The notes under the pieces were generated by a model. That model did not search any database, was not told the DNA's origin, and saw only the letters and a list, made by a program, of their open reading frames with translations. Shown here piece by piece: positions 30,523-38,548 of a stretch of DNA of 47,474 bases; the stretch's first letter is position 1, and every line of letters starts with the position of its first letter. Both the position numbers and the translations under genes were made by a program. The stretch comes from a virus, in the IMG/VR virus record IMGVR_UViG_3300009034_002981, positions 1 through 47,474 of that record; one strand, 5' to 3'.

Positions 30523-31327
30523 TGAACGGCTCCCTCCCCGCAGCCCAGATGTTAAGGGTTAACATATTCTTCACCGCAACAGTATACTGCTCATCTGTAA
30601 ACGTTATATCACCGTCCACGGTACCCTCGGGTTTGAAATATGTAGCCATATCCATATCTATCTCTCTCTCCGATAGAGCTAGAATACTAGCTATGGCAGA
30701 ATCTGCACCTGATATCCAGCTGAACTTACTAAGCTCCCTGGCACATATAGGAGCTCCAAATCCGGTTGCATAGAATCTCTTATGTTTAAATCTCTGAAAC
30801 TGTCGATCCAATAGCTGAAGGAACTCTAAGCGAGTCTTGGTCCGTCTCGCTCCTTCCTGGTCCTCCCACTCAAACATATCATCTATAAATAAGGTATTTA
30901 TAGCAATAGTATGGCAGCAGTGCTCAGGTAAAGCTGCAAATTGTTCTACACAGCGAAACCACTCATCACGTGTCCGGCCCTGGGAAACGCACATAACATT
31001 CGCCCTAAAGTTTAGATTTCTGTACGCTAATCCCCCAAACTGCTGAGCTGCAGCAACAGTCCTGGCCATATCATTCATGTAATCTGGTGCGTATACATAC
31101 GCAGGTTGTATTTCTACCGCGAGCTCAATCATAGTTCGCATATCAAGAGGTTCGCCGCGCTCCCAGACTCCGTTATCGAGATAAACATCTCGACCCTGTC
31201 TAGCCCGATCTATAAAGAATTGCTTGTAATCTCCATTCTGTAATGCAATATGCGCTAGACAAAAATCAAAGTCTCCGAGTTCTGAAAGCTCCAAATGATT
31301 CACCGGTACGACATGACCTATTTGCAT
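30515..31327 (-). CDS. DpdA-like tRNA-guanine-transglycosylase homologue (DNA 7-deazaguanine insertion)
   Basis: 270 residues. It resembles the queuine tRNA-ribosyltransferase fold in its phage DpdA form: DVYLDNGVWERGEP carrying the nucleophile-type Asp, VYAPDYMND, CVSQGRT and ATGFGAP. DpdA-type enzymes exchange guanine in DNA for a preQ0-derived base. FolE, QueD, QueE and Gat-QueC in the same window supply the substrate, which supports this role. The protein is short compared with bacterial TGT. The archaeosine-like product is inferred from the Gat domain of Gat-QueC. Confidence 0.85.
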   Translation of the reverse strand: MQIGHVVPVNHLELSELGDFDFCLAHIALQNGDYKQFFIDRARQGRDVYLDNGVWERGEPLDMRTMIELAVEIQPAYVYAPDYMNDMARTVAAAQQFGGLAYRNLNFRANVMCVSQGRTRDEWFRCVEQFAALPEHCCHTIAINTLFIDDMFEWEDQEGARRTKTRLEFLQLLDRQFQRFKHKRFYATGFGAPICARELSKFSWISGADSAIASILALSEREIDMDMATYFKPEGTVDGDITFTDEQYTVAVKNMLTLNIWAAGREPFNE

Positions 31328-31337
31328 TTCATAACTC

Positions 31338-31694
31338 CTATATACTCTTTCGACTCATGAGCTTTAGTTCCTCTTGTTCGTATTCAATAAGGAGCTTCGC
31401 AAACTCAGTTGCAGTAGCTGCATCCTCTTCATTCAACCTACCATCTTTCAACTGTCTAGGTATCTCTGCATTTATTTGTCTTCGCAAAGCAGCCAAACTA
31501 TCCCTCAGATACTTAGAAAAAGGAATAGCTGCTAGTACACCGGCCCCTGGACCGCGTTTCTCAGCCTCTGTAAACTCCTCTTCCCACTTTTCTCGCATAT
31601 CGTATATAAACTCTTCTCGAGTAGGTGCTTTAGCTCGCACCATCTGACTAATACCTCGATAGTCTTCCGCTGTAGGTCTGCGAATCTTACCCAT
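31338..31694 (-). CDS. Hypothetical helical protein
   Basis: About 118 residues, helical and charged (LLIEYEQEELKLMSRK at the end). ATG 31694 has AAAGGA six bases upstream. It overlaps the HTH gene by 8 bases. No family recognised. Confidence 0.6.
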   Translation of the reverse strand: MGKIRRPTAEDYRGISQMVRAKAPTREEFIYDMREKWEEEFTEAEKRGPGAGVLAAIPFSKYLRDSLAALRRQINAEIPRQLKDGRLNEEDAATATEFAKLLIEYEQEELKLMSRKSI

Positions 31695-31890
31695 TACCAT
31701 TCCTTTCCAAAGACGCTAAAAAAGTTTCAAAACTCGCCTTAACTATAATCCATCTAGAGTTCCACTTGTCTGTTTGCTTCCTACCCTCAAGAACACCATC
31801 CCTTACCAACCTTTGTACATAACCGGGACTTTTGCGAAGAGTCCCAGCGACGTATTTCAATGTAACATATGGGGTTCTCTTAACCACCAT
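31687..31890 (-). CDS. MerR/excisionase-type HTH protein
   Basis: 67 residues. VTLKYVAGTLRKSPGYVQRLVRDGVLEGRK is a typical excisionase-like winged helix (helix-turn-helix of the MerR superfamily). It probably binds DNA. It overlaps FolE by 11 bases. Related small HTH proteins are encoded at 33376 and 44347. Confidence 0.75.
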   Translation of the reverse strand: MVVKRTPYVTLKYVAGTLRKSPGYVQRLVRDGVLEGRKQTDKWNSRWIIVKASFETFLASLERNGNG

Positions 31891-32674
31891 GCTGCGCCTC
31901 TCGCATTCTTATAATATCAAAAAACTCATCCTTACAGCCGGCGAGGTTCTCAAGAAAGATACCACGAACTGCAGAGGTGGCAGTTTCCGCATCTCGCTTC
32001 ATTATGCCTCTGGTGCACATGCAATCGTGCTGAGCAGCAACCAGAACAATAACTCCTTTGGGTTTAAGTACATTATTTATACAATCAGCTATCTCATTAG
32101 TCATTTTTTCTTGCAACTGAGGACGCTTAGCAAAGGCCTCGACGACCCTTCCCAACTTTGATAGACCCACTATAGTCCTTTCAGGAATGTAACCCACATA
32201 GGCATAACCCGTTATAACAGCCAGGTGATGGATACAGACAGAGTCGAAGTCTATCCTGCGCGTTACGACCAAGTTCGGGGGATCAGGAGCAGGTGATTGC
32301 ACTTGCAAGAATTTAGCAGGATCCTGGTTAAGTCCTGCGCAAAGTTCCGCATACATCCGAGCAACCCTCTCTGGTGTAGTCTCTAAATCCGGTTGCTCCA
32401 AATCAAGACCATAGAGATCATATAACCCTTCCAATATTAGCCCGACACCATCTCTTATAACGGAATGTGCAGCAAACTTATCAGCTGTGGCCTTAACCTC
32501 ACCCCAAAACTCTTGAACATGTTCACTACACAGCACAATATCATGATTCTCACCGTTACCGTCAGGTAGGGTTATAGTTTGGAGGTCACCTAGAATACCA
32601 CAGTGTCCGCACCGTTTATACTTATTCTCCTTCAGTCTCCCCGCCAGTCTCAGTAACCGTCTCTGCATCTGCAT
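31880..32674 (-). CDS. folE: GTP cyclohydrolase I (FolE), first step to preQ0
   Basis: 264 residues from the ATG at 32674. The zinc ligands C147 and H150 in CIHH and C218 in HDCMC are present, with RTIVGLSKLGRVVEAFAKR and ATSAVRG as expected. It converts GTP to dihydroneopterin triphosphate, the precursor used by QueD. About 60 N-terminal residues carry CGHCG and CSEH, which look like an added zinc ribbon. The long overlap with the upstream frame is unusual, but several starts are possible (32674, 32668). Confidence 0.9.
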   Translation of the reverse strand: MQMQRRLLRLAGRLKENKYKRCGHCGILGDLQTITLPDGNGENHDIVLCSEHVQEFWGEVKATADKFAAHSVIRDGVGLILEGLYDLYGLDLEQPDLETTPERVARMYAELCAGLNQDPAKFLQVQSPAPDPPNLVVTRRIDFDSVCIHHLAVITGYAYVGYIPERTIVGLSKLGRVVEAFAKRPQLQEKMTNEIADCINNVLKPKGVIVLVAAQHDCMCTRGIMKRDAETATSAVRGIFLENLAGCKDEFFDIIRMREAQHGG

Positions 32675-33341
32675 TGTAATACTTTCCTTCCTCATCCCTC
32701 TGTATACTTATCTTATCCTTTTTCTTGAACTCCGAGATGCACATATGCAGAAAACTTCTAGCTTTCTTACGTGCAGTGTCCGTATCCTGTATAAAACCCT
32801 TATCCACAGCCGCCTGAATTAGATCATTGGCCGTATACCTTTCCCCACTGCGCAGTAACTCTCTATATAACCCCTTTTTACTAGGCTTTCTTTTACGGGC
32901 AACTTTAACTTTAACAGGAGTCTTCACGGGTTTCTTTGACACTACCGCTTGCTCCGCAACCCGCTCGGGCTCTGGGGGCTCACTAGCCTCTTGCTCTTGT
33001 GCTACAACAGTTTGTAACAATTCTGTTTCGGGTGGCTCTTGCCCAATCTGATCTATCATTCCCACATCGATGGGAGCTTCCTCCGCCATTTCCTTCGCTG
33101 AGGGTTCTACATGATCTCTAGATAATGTTTCCTCCTTGCACTTCACAGCACGTCTACACGCCGTATTACAGGCGTAATTCTGTTCGTCATACGTTCCAAA
33201 ACACGGCAAAGTAATCTGCCCGTCTTCCGAGACTTCTCTATTTTCCATTGCTCCCCTACACTCCCTTCTAACATGACAAAGCTCCTGACACTCTCGCGCT
33301 GTGTCACTATACAACAAACCAAAACAGGACCTCTCATCCAC
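32622..33341 (-). CDS. Hypothetical protein with Cys cluster and winged-helix-like tail
   Basis: 239 residues. Two Cys-rich segments lie near the N-terminus (C6 to C28, then CFGTYDEQNYACNTACRRAVKC), followed by a long acidic, Pro/Glu-rich linker, a basic KVKVARKRKPSKKG segment and a C-terminal domain of about 90 residues resembling a winged helix. A DNA- or RNA-binding role is possible. The start is GTG 33341 with ACGGGGTG upstream. Confidence 0.6.
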   Translation of the reverse strand: MDERSCFGLLYSDTARECQELCHVRRECRGAMENREVSEDGQITLPCFGTYDEQNYACNTACRRAVKCKEETLSRDHVEPSAKEMAEEAPIDVGMIDQIGQEPPETELLQTVVAQEQEASEPPEPERVAEQAVVSKKPVKTPVKVKVARKRKPSKKGLYRELLRSGERYTANDLIQAAVDKGFIQDTDTARKKARSFLHMCISEFKKKDKISIQRDEEGKYYNADAETVTETGGETEGE

Positions 33342-33375
33342 TCTAACACCCCGTATATTCCTAAAACTCCTATAC

Positions 33376-34038
33376 CTAGATACTCTCTATACTTTCCGGG
33401 GCACGGGACGCTTCCCATGGATAACATACCCAGCCATTAACTACATCCACATACCAATTAGGTATAAACTTTGAATGGTCCTTCAGATGCAAAGTTGCAA
33501 AACGAAGGTTACCCTCCGCCACACCACATTTATCAACCACGTATTGACGAATAGCCTCTAGGGTCTCCCCAGTATCGGCAATATCGTCTATCACCCAAAT
33601 AGGTACGTTACCAAGCTCATAGTAATCATGAAACACAAATGCACTGGGAAGTTTAGATGTTCCGTTATAGTGCTCGGCTCGCAGTGGTAGGAAGGGTATA
33701 CGAAGAGTTGCGCTAATAAAGGAGGCAGGAAATAACCCTCCGAACGCAACGCCTATGATAAGCTCTGGTAGGAAACCGGCTTTTCTAATACTATCTATCA
33801 GAAAACCACACGCCTCAGTCACCCAAATGATATCTGGCTTGAGGGGATCCTGTTTCTCTGATGACAGGTTACGAATAACTTGCAGCCGATCGACATCAAC
33901 AGGATGGACTATGTAGTCGCCTTTTTCTCCTCCCACCTTTCGCGCACTAAGACGACCCCCTCGGATAAGATGTCTAACATGATCTTGACTGACCCCCAAC
34001 CGCCCACTTACATCTGCAGCGTTGCAAAATTTAGTCAC
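33376..34038 (-). CDS. Phosphoribosyltransferase with N-terminal HTH
   Basis: About 220 residues. The start is GTG 34038, overlapping the sigma gene's end, with AAGGAG ten bases upstream, so the longer frame to 34089 is rejected. Residues 1-60 form an excisionase-like HTH (AADVSGRLGVSQDHVRHLIRGG). The rest is a type I phosphoribosyltransferase with the PRPP loop VIDDIADTGETL near 150-161 and IGVAFGG before it. It may salvage purines or act as a ligand-sensing regulator, since the HTH fusion recalls PurR-like designs. Confidence 0.8.
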   Translation of the reverse strand: MTKFCNAADVSGRLGVSQDHVRHLIRGGRLSARKVGGEKGDYIVHPVDVDRLQVIRNLSSEKQDPLKPDIIWVTEACGFLIDSIRKAGFLPELIIGVAFGGLFPASFISATLRIPFLPLRAEHYNGTSKLPSAFVFHDYYELGNVPIWVIDDIADTGETLEAIRQYVVDKCGVAEGNLRFATLHLKDHSKFIPNWYVDVVNGWVCYPWEASRAPESIESI

Positions 34039-34735
34039 TCTCAGAAAACTCCTTAAAAACTTCACGAACAGCAGCGCGTGCCTCCGCAACTCGGCAAGTG
34101 GTTACACCTAAACGCCTAGCGAGGCTCCTGTTAGTTATACGAATCTTCTTCCGCTTCCTTTGTGTATATTCTTCACACAAACGTAACAACTCCCCATCGG
34201 GAAAAACTAGCAAGCGCAGTACAGCGGCAGCAACACGATCTTTCAGCTCGAGCAACTTTTCGCGCGTTTTCTTGTACAGCTCATCCGCTATGAGAACTCC
34301 TATAGGATCTGGATAGGTCTTGTCTTCCAAAGTTTCAAACAAGAAAGCCCCATCCCCGTTCTCCGTAAAGAGAGAAACGGGTCTTATAGTTACCTCCGAA
34401 TTACCAACTACAACCCTTGGAACACGTTTTAACTGATAGAGACCTCCCATCACCACATTCATATTAGTCCATATACGCCGCCTTGCCCAGTTCTCTAGCG
34501 AAGCACCCCTCTGAGGATCCCAAGTAACAGCTGCTACCCAAGTCTGTATACGACCAACAGCTCTTAGATCGTCTATATCAAGGTAATTGTTTGGGAGGAC
34601 AGCAGCTCTCTTGGCTGCCTCTGACTCAATAAACGGATCAAGCTTCTCTAGGAGATCTTCGAAGATGCGCATTTTCTCTATACGTTCTTCTGCACTTAAC
34701 CTCCTAGAACTCTCAATGGAAGGTCTAGTAAGCAC
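34031..34735 (-). CDS. Sigma-70-like RNA polymerase factor
   Basis: 234 residues. The segment DDLRAVGRIQTWVAAVTWDPQRGASLENWARRRIWTNM is a good match to sigma region 2 (the DL..G...L..A...FDP.RG..F..YA pattern). The C-terminal RSLARRLGVTTCRVAEARAAV resembles region 4. It could redirect RNA polymerase to phage promoters such as the CATAWAATA boxes seen in this window. GTG 34735 follows AAGGAT. The relation to promoters is inference. Confidence 0.75.
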   Translation of the reverse strand: MLTRPSIESSRRLSAEERIEKMRIFEDLLEKLDPFIESEAAKRAAVLPNNYLDIDDLRAVGRIQTWVAAVTWDPQRGASLENWARRRIWTNMNVVMGGLYQLKRVPRVVVGNSEVTIRPVSLFTENGDGAFLFETLEDKTYPDPIGVLIADELYKKTREKLLELKDRVAAAVLRLLVFPDGELLRLCEEYTQRKRKKIRITNRSLARRLGVTTCRVAEARAAVREVFKEFSESD

Positions 34736-34745
34736 ATCCAGATCC

Positions 34746-34886
34746 TTAATTGAAGACTCCGGCCAGCTTTAGAAAAAGAAGCACCCCGGTAAGAAGTAGA
34801 ACTAAACTGGCTGTGAACAGAAAGGGAAAAAGATTAAATCCTGGCTCCTCTCCTGCAAATCTTATCCTTTTCCTTTTCCCCTTCAT
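34746..34886 (-). CDS. Small single-span membrane protein
   Basis: 46 residues from ATG 34886, which has GAGAGGGG eight bases upstream. A basic N-terminus (MKGKRKRIRFAGEEPG) is followed by one hydrophobic segment (about 20-42). The N-terminus is probably cytoplasmic. Lies directly after a promoter-like box. Unknown function. Confidence 0.65.
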   Translation of the reverse strand: MKGKRKRIRFAGEEPGFNLFPFLFTASLVLLLTGVLLFLKLAGVFN

Positions 34887-34907
34887 AAAAATAGCCCCTC
34901 TCATAGA

Positions 34908-34916
34908 TATTATATG
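34908..34916 (-). promoter_or_regulatory. Putative promoter box CATATAATA before the sigma operon
   Basis: The minus strand reads CCGCATATAATATC between the primase stop and 34886. The leader would be about 15 nt and already contains the ribosome site. Confidence 0.55.
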
Positions 34917-34933
34917 CGGGGGCCGGAAAGAAA

Positions 34934-35869
34934 TCACGCAAAAAACGCCTGTTTTAGATCCCTTAATAGTTTTTTATTCTCACCGCCTACAAAGATCCGC
35001 TCTCTAGCCTCAAGACATCGATCCCAAGTCGCTTTCGTAACGTCCCAAGGATCTGTCCCTTCAGGGAGACTAACCCTAGAGACTTCCATCCATGTGAGCG
35101 CACCTAATACCGCACTATCAGCTCCTATCCTCCCAGCTTCATCGGCATCATAGGCGATTAAAATCTCGGGTGGGGATTTAGACATCAGGAGCATAACTTG
35201 ATCGGAAGTTAACTGGGCACCAAAGCTCGATACAACATTGGCGTACCCAAAGTTCAAAACTGCTATAGCATCCTTAATGCCCTCAACTACTATGGTAGGA
35301 TATCCAGCTACAATATTATCAAGATTCCATAAATAGGAATGGATTTTCACATCTGGAGGGAGAGCAAGCGTCTTAGGCATAAGCCTCCCAGTGAAATCTC
35401 TTGCTTCATAAGCTACCAATCTTCCACGAACAATAACTGGGATAATATGGCGTCCTGCAAGTTTGCCTTCAGAAACATATGAAATTCCTAACGATGCTAG
35501 AAGAGGATCTTGGGACTCTGTTGCTTCAGGAAGCACTACCTCTTCAGTAAAACTTAGTAGTTTCTTGATTCTAGTCAAAGAAGGCGATGCCCTAATGGGC
35601 GTTCTTTTAGGAACTTCATCAAGAGTATACCATCTAATAAGATCTCGCCACGAACGTACTTCATCAACTAGAAGGGAAACTAGTGTGTAGGGGTTTCCAC
35701 CTTGTCGACAGCTAAAGCAGTAGAAACTATTACTATCCCGATAAACATTAAAGGAGGGTCTAGTCTCGGCATGAAAAGGACAAGAACCTACAAGCCGATA
35801 CCCTTCACCCTTCAGATCAATACCTAACTTAATACAAACACTTTCCATATCAATAAAGAGAGATCGCAT
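34934..35869 (-). CDS. DnaG-type primase
   Basis: 311 residues. The CHC2 zinc finger has ligands C30, H33, C51 and C54. TOPRIM motifs follow: VVEGIKDA near 185 and AYDADEAG near 235, with the DxD-type metal site. It lays down primers for the DnaB-led fork. There is no helicase domain, consistent with the separate DnaB gene at 36502. Confidence 0.9.
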   Translation of the reverse strand: MRSLFIDMESVCIKLGIDLKGEGYRLVGSCPFHAETRPSFNVYRDSNSFYCFSCRQGGNPYTLVSLLVDEVRSWRDLIRWYTLDEVPKRTPIRASPSLTRIKKLLSFTEEVVLPEATESQDPLLASLGISYVSEGKLAGRHIIPVIVRGRLVAYEARDFTGRLMPKTLALPPDVKIHSYLWNLDNIVAGYPTIVVEGIKDAIAVLNFGYANVVSSFGAQLTSDQVMLLMSKSPPEILIAYDADEAGRIGADSAVLGALTWMEVSRVSLPEGTDPWDVTKATWDRCLEARERIFVGGENKKLLRDLKQAFFA

Positions 35870-35876
35870 AGAAACT

Positions 35877-36245
35877 TTATTCCTCCGTACCCTCTATCTT
35901 TTTGCGCGCCTCGTATCTTGCTAACCAATAACTAGACGCCAATACCGCAGGTAACTCTTCCTTAGAAAGTAAAGGAACAAGGTGAAAAACGGCATGAGCT
36001 GACTCTAGTTCCAGTTTTTCACAGATAGCAAATACCTCAAGGGGCTTGAGCGTATGAAAGTATTCCCAACCCAGTGGCGTAAGTTCAGGAGAAGCTGTAT
36101 CGCGAAACGCAGGATTTGGTCTTATCAACCCTTTATTTGCTAGGGCGCCACCAAGGCAAGTCTTTACCAACCTTGGTATACCTCTTCCACCATAAGCCCA
36201 CACCTTAACCAAATACTCTAGCTCTTCAGGGATTAACTCTTCCAA
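35877..36245 (-). CDS. Hypothetical protein
   Basis: 122 residues. The centre NPAFRDTASPELTPLGWEYFHTL may be a winged-helix-like fold, but no known motif stands out. Its start overlaps the preceding gene by 20 bases. Encoded between helicase and primase genes. Confidence 0.6.
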   Translation of the reverse strand: MEELIPEELEYLVKVWAYGGRGIPRLVKTCLGGALANKGLIRPNPAFRDTASPELTPLGWEYFHTLKPLEVFAICEKLELESAHAVFHLVPLLSKEELPAVLASSYWLARYEARKKIEGTEE

Positions 36246-36498
36246 TATTGATAATCCTCATATCCGGCTCTATTCCAAACAGCTCCATTAACCTAGCAAC
36301 TATTTGATCATAAGACTCAGGATGGGTATATAGAAGGTCTGACCTGCATTTAAACTGCTCGGCGAGCTCAGTAATACGCGTGATCTTTGCCAATGTGGGC
36401 GGGTTAACAAACCAGACCTCATCTTTTGGAACCCAAGATGCTGATCGAACTTCAAGCCCATAAAACTCATCAAACTTAAACACCACTTCGTCATCCAT
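36226..36498 (-). CDS. Hypothetical protein
   Basis: 90 residues, mixed alpha/beta pattern, ending in IEPDMRIINIGRVNP. Encoded 3 bases after the DnaB gene and overlapping the next frame. No family recognised. Confidence 0.6.
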   Translation of the reverse strand: MDDEVVFKFDEFYGLEVRSASWVPKDEVWFVNPPTLAKITRITELAEQFKCRSDLLYTHPESYDQIVARLMELFGIEPDMRIINIGRVNP

Positions 36499-36501
36499 AC
36501 T

Positions 36502-37833
36502 TTAAACTCCTACAGCATTTACCATAGCTAACGCCAAGTTCGTTTTTAACTCGATCGGTTTATTATATGCACCATCTCTATACTTAGAAATTGATAAAAT
36601 CATTCTACCCGTTAGAGCACTCTCGTCCGAGCGGGCGATCCCAACAACCAAATCGGAAACATGTGCCTTTCCCATTGCGTATCCAACATCTTCCATACTC
36701 AAATAAGAAGACTTATAAGCTTCTCTTTTAGCCTGAGTTGCTGTCCAGATAGGAATGTTATAAGCCCCTGCCATCCCTTTCAACTCACGAAATATGGCTG
36801 TAAGTTCTCCTTGCTCTGAATAGAGTTGCCGAGGTGGTGCCATCAAGTCAGCGTAATCAATTATTAGTAGCTGTGGCGGCGTTCCCTGCTGAATGAGCTT
36901 CTCTAATTCAACCCTTACTGCTCCAAGAGTACAGCCCATTGGGATATGAGATATAAATATATCACCACCCTTTGCTGAATACCTTTCCTCCATTATCTTA
37001 ATACGCTTCTCCCATTGGCTCATCTCTGCAGGAGTTAGTGTCCCTAACTTAAAATGTTCATAGGCAACGTGGGAAATTCTAGAGTCAAAACGTCGCTCCC
37101 ACTGCCAGAGAGGCATCTCAATCGGTATTACCAATACTGTATAACCTGAGCGATATGCCTGAAAAGCGAACTCCAAAAGAAGAAAACTCTTCCCTACACC
37201 GCTTTTCCCAAAGACGAATCCTAATTCGCCCTTCCACAATCCACCTGTAAGCCTATCAAGCTCATCTATTCCAGTAAGAATCCCACGATACTTTTCAGGG
37301 TGAACTTGCATATCCAGCATCATTGCCTTACGTTTCTCGTAATCCTGGATCACCTCCCCCCGAGTTACCATTGTTGTTAAGTCAGATGCTTGCAACGTTA
37401 GTGCGTCATTTTGATATTGCTGGAGAGCGGTTTCAATATCTCCCTCATCAAGGCTCCTCAAAAACTGTTCCGCACTTGACAACGTATCCCGCACCCGAGA
37501 TAGGGTAACAAGCTTTCTAACCAAAAAGGGCATGGTCATATCAACAGAGAGGGAAGTAAGCTGATCATAAATACCTAAGAGCCCCTCTATAACTTCTTGG
37601 GCTCTCGGAAAGCGCCCCACAAGCTCTACACGTAAAGCCTCCCTAGTAGGAGCTACACCGGAATCGAGTACAAGCCGTTTGATATAAATAAACAAGCGAC
37701 GTAAATTGTCATCTGTAAAGTGTTTTGGTAGGAGTGTAGATAAATGTGTAACGGCCTCATCTTGACTCTGTAATAAGGCCGCTAGCGTATTCTTTTCAAG
37801 GATAGAATCGCTATACTCAGTCCGTTGCGCCAC
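36502..37833 (-). CDS. dnaB: Replicative DnaB-type helicase
   Basis: 443 residues. The N-terminal helical domain runs to about 150. The RecA-like core has Walker A GKSGVGKS (209-216), Walker B LLIIDYADLM near 320, TATQAKR and the arginine-finger region SKYRDG near 425. DnaB unwinds DNA at the fork. It overlaps the loader-like gene by 17 bases. Confidence 0.93.
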   Translation of the reverse strand: MAQRTEYSDSILEKNTLAALLQSQDEAVTHLSTLLPKHFTDDNLRRLFIYIKRLVLDSGVAPTREALRVELVGRFPRAQEVIEGLLGIYDQLTSLSVDMTMPFLVRKLVTLSRVRDTLSSAEQFLRSLDEGDIETALQQYQNDALTLQASDLTTMVTRGEVIQDYEKRKAMMLDMQVHPEKYRGILTGIDELDRLTGGLWKGELGFVFGKSGVGKSFLLLEFAFQAYRSGYTVLVIPIEMPLWQWERRFDSRISHVAYEHFKLGTLTPAEMSQWEKRIKIMEERYSAKGGDIFISHIPMGCTLGAVRVELEKLIQQGTPPQLLIIDYADLMAPPRQLYSEQGELTAIFRELKGMAGAYNIPIWTATQAKREAYKSSYLSMEDVGYAMGKAHVSDLVVGIARSDESALTGRMILSISKYRDGAYNKPIELKTNLALAMVNAVGV

Positions 37834-38548
37834 TTAATTGCCCCCATTTATCCTTAAACAAGGTATCAGTAGTTCCGAGATCTTCCACAATCAACGGTTT
37901 GTTTACACTAGAGAATGGGAGAACTAACCTACCCAAAAAGGAATTAGGTAGTATGTCATTCAGAGACTCTAAACTTGAGTTCACTGCAAGTATAACAGGT
38001 CTTCCACGGCTGATGCGCATTTGAAGAGATGCTAAAAGATCCTGACGGAGTGTAGGACTAAGTTCATCGTTATCAGGTATTTCAACTAGGAGGAAAAAGT
38101 CAACTTCAAGCCGCTCCCTAAGTTCCTGCTTAAGAATCGGGCTGTCTCGGAGCCCTCTTAACCAAAATACCAATTCATCGTAAGCAACTACAAAACACTT
38201 AAAACCCGCATCTACTAACTGTCTAGTGGTTACATAAAGTGGTTGCAGTTTATGTACAGGGCGAGCACTTATAATAGATAACCCTAAGCCGCGATCTCTC
38301 ATCTGAGCGGCGGTACGAACATAGTTTTTAAGCTCTGTAACAGCACTTCTCGAGATTCTTGTTTTCAAACGGGAACCCCAATACTCCTCGGGAATCCTCG
38401 CATAGATATACTCTAGCATTCGATTCAACTCAGCATCGAATGTATCAGAATCTAGGTCCCTGGCCAATAGCTGGTCTCTTAACCTATTTCCCCGGTCCAG
38501 GTACTCGTACCCTATCGCACCGTGTTCCTCGGTATATGTGTAACTCAT
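37817..38548 (-). CDS. DnaC-like helicase loader with degenerate ATP site
   Basis: 243 residues. The overall layout is that of DnaC/DnaI loaders: the GLSIISARP segment stands where Walker A should be, FLLVEIPDNDELS where Walker B should be, then RGRPVILAVNSS for sensor 1. The P-loop lacks G-K-T/S. It lies between the helicase gene and a replication-initiator-like gene, which supports a loader role. Loading without nucleotide hydrolysis is inference. Confidence 0.6.
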   Translation of the reverse strand: MSYTYTEEHGAIGYEYLDRGNRLRDQLLARDLDSDTFDAELNRMLEYIYARIPEEYWGSRLKTRISRSAVTELKNYVRTAAQMRDRGLGLSIISARPVHKLQPLYVTTRQLVDAGFKCFVVAYDELVFWLRGLRDSPILKQELRERLEVDFFLLVEIPDNDELSPTLRQDLLASLQMRISRGRPVILAVNSSLESLNDILPNSFLGRLVLPFSSVNKPLIVEDLGTTDTLFKDKWGQLSGATD

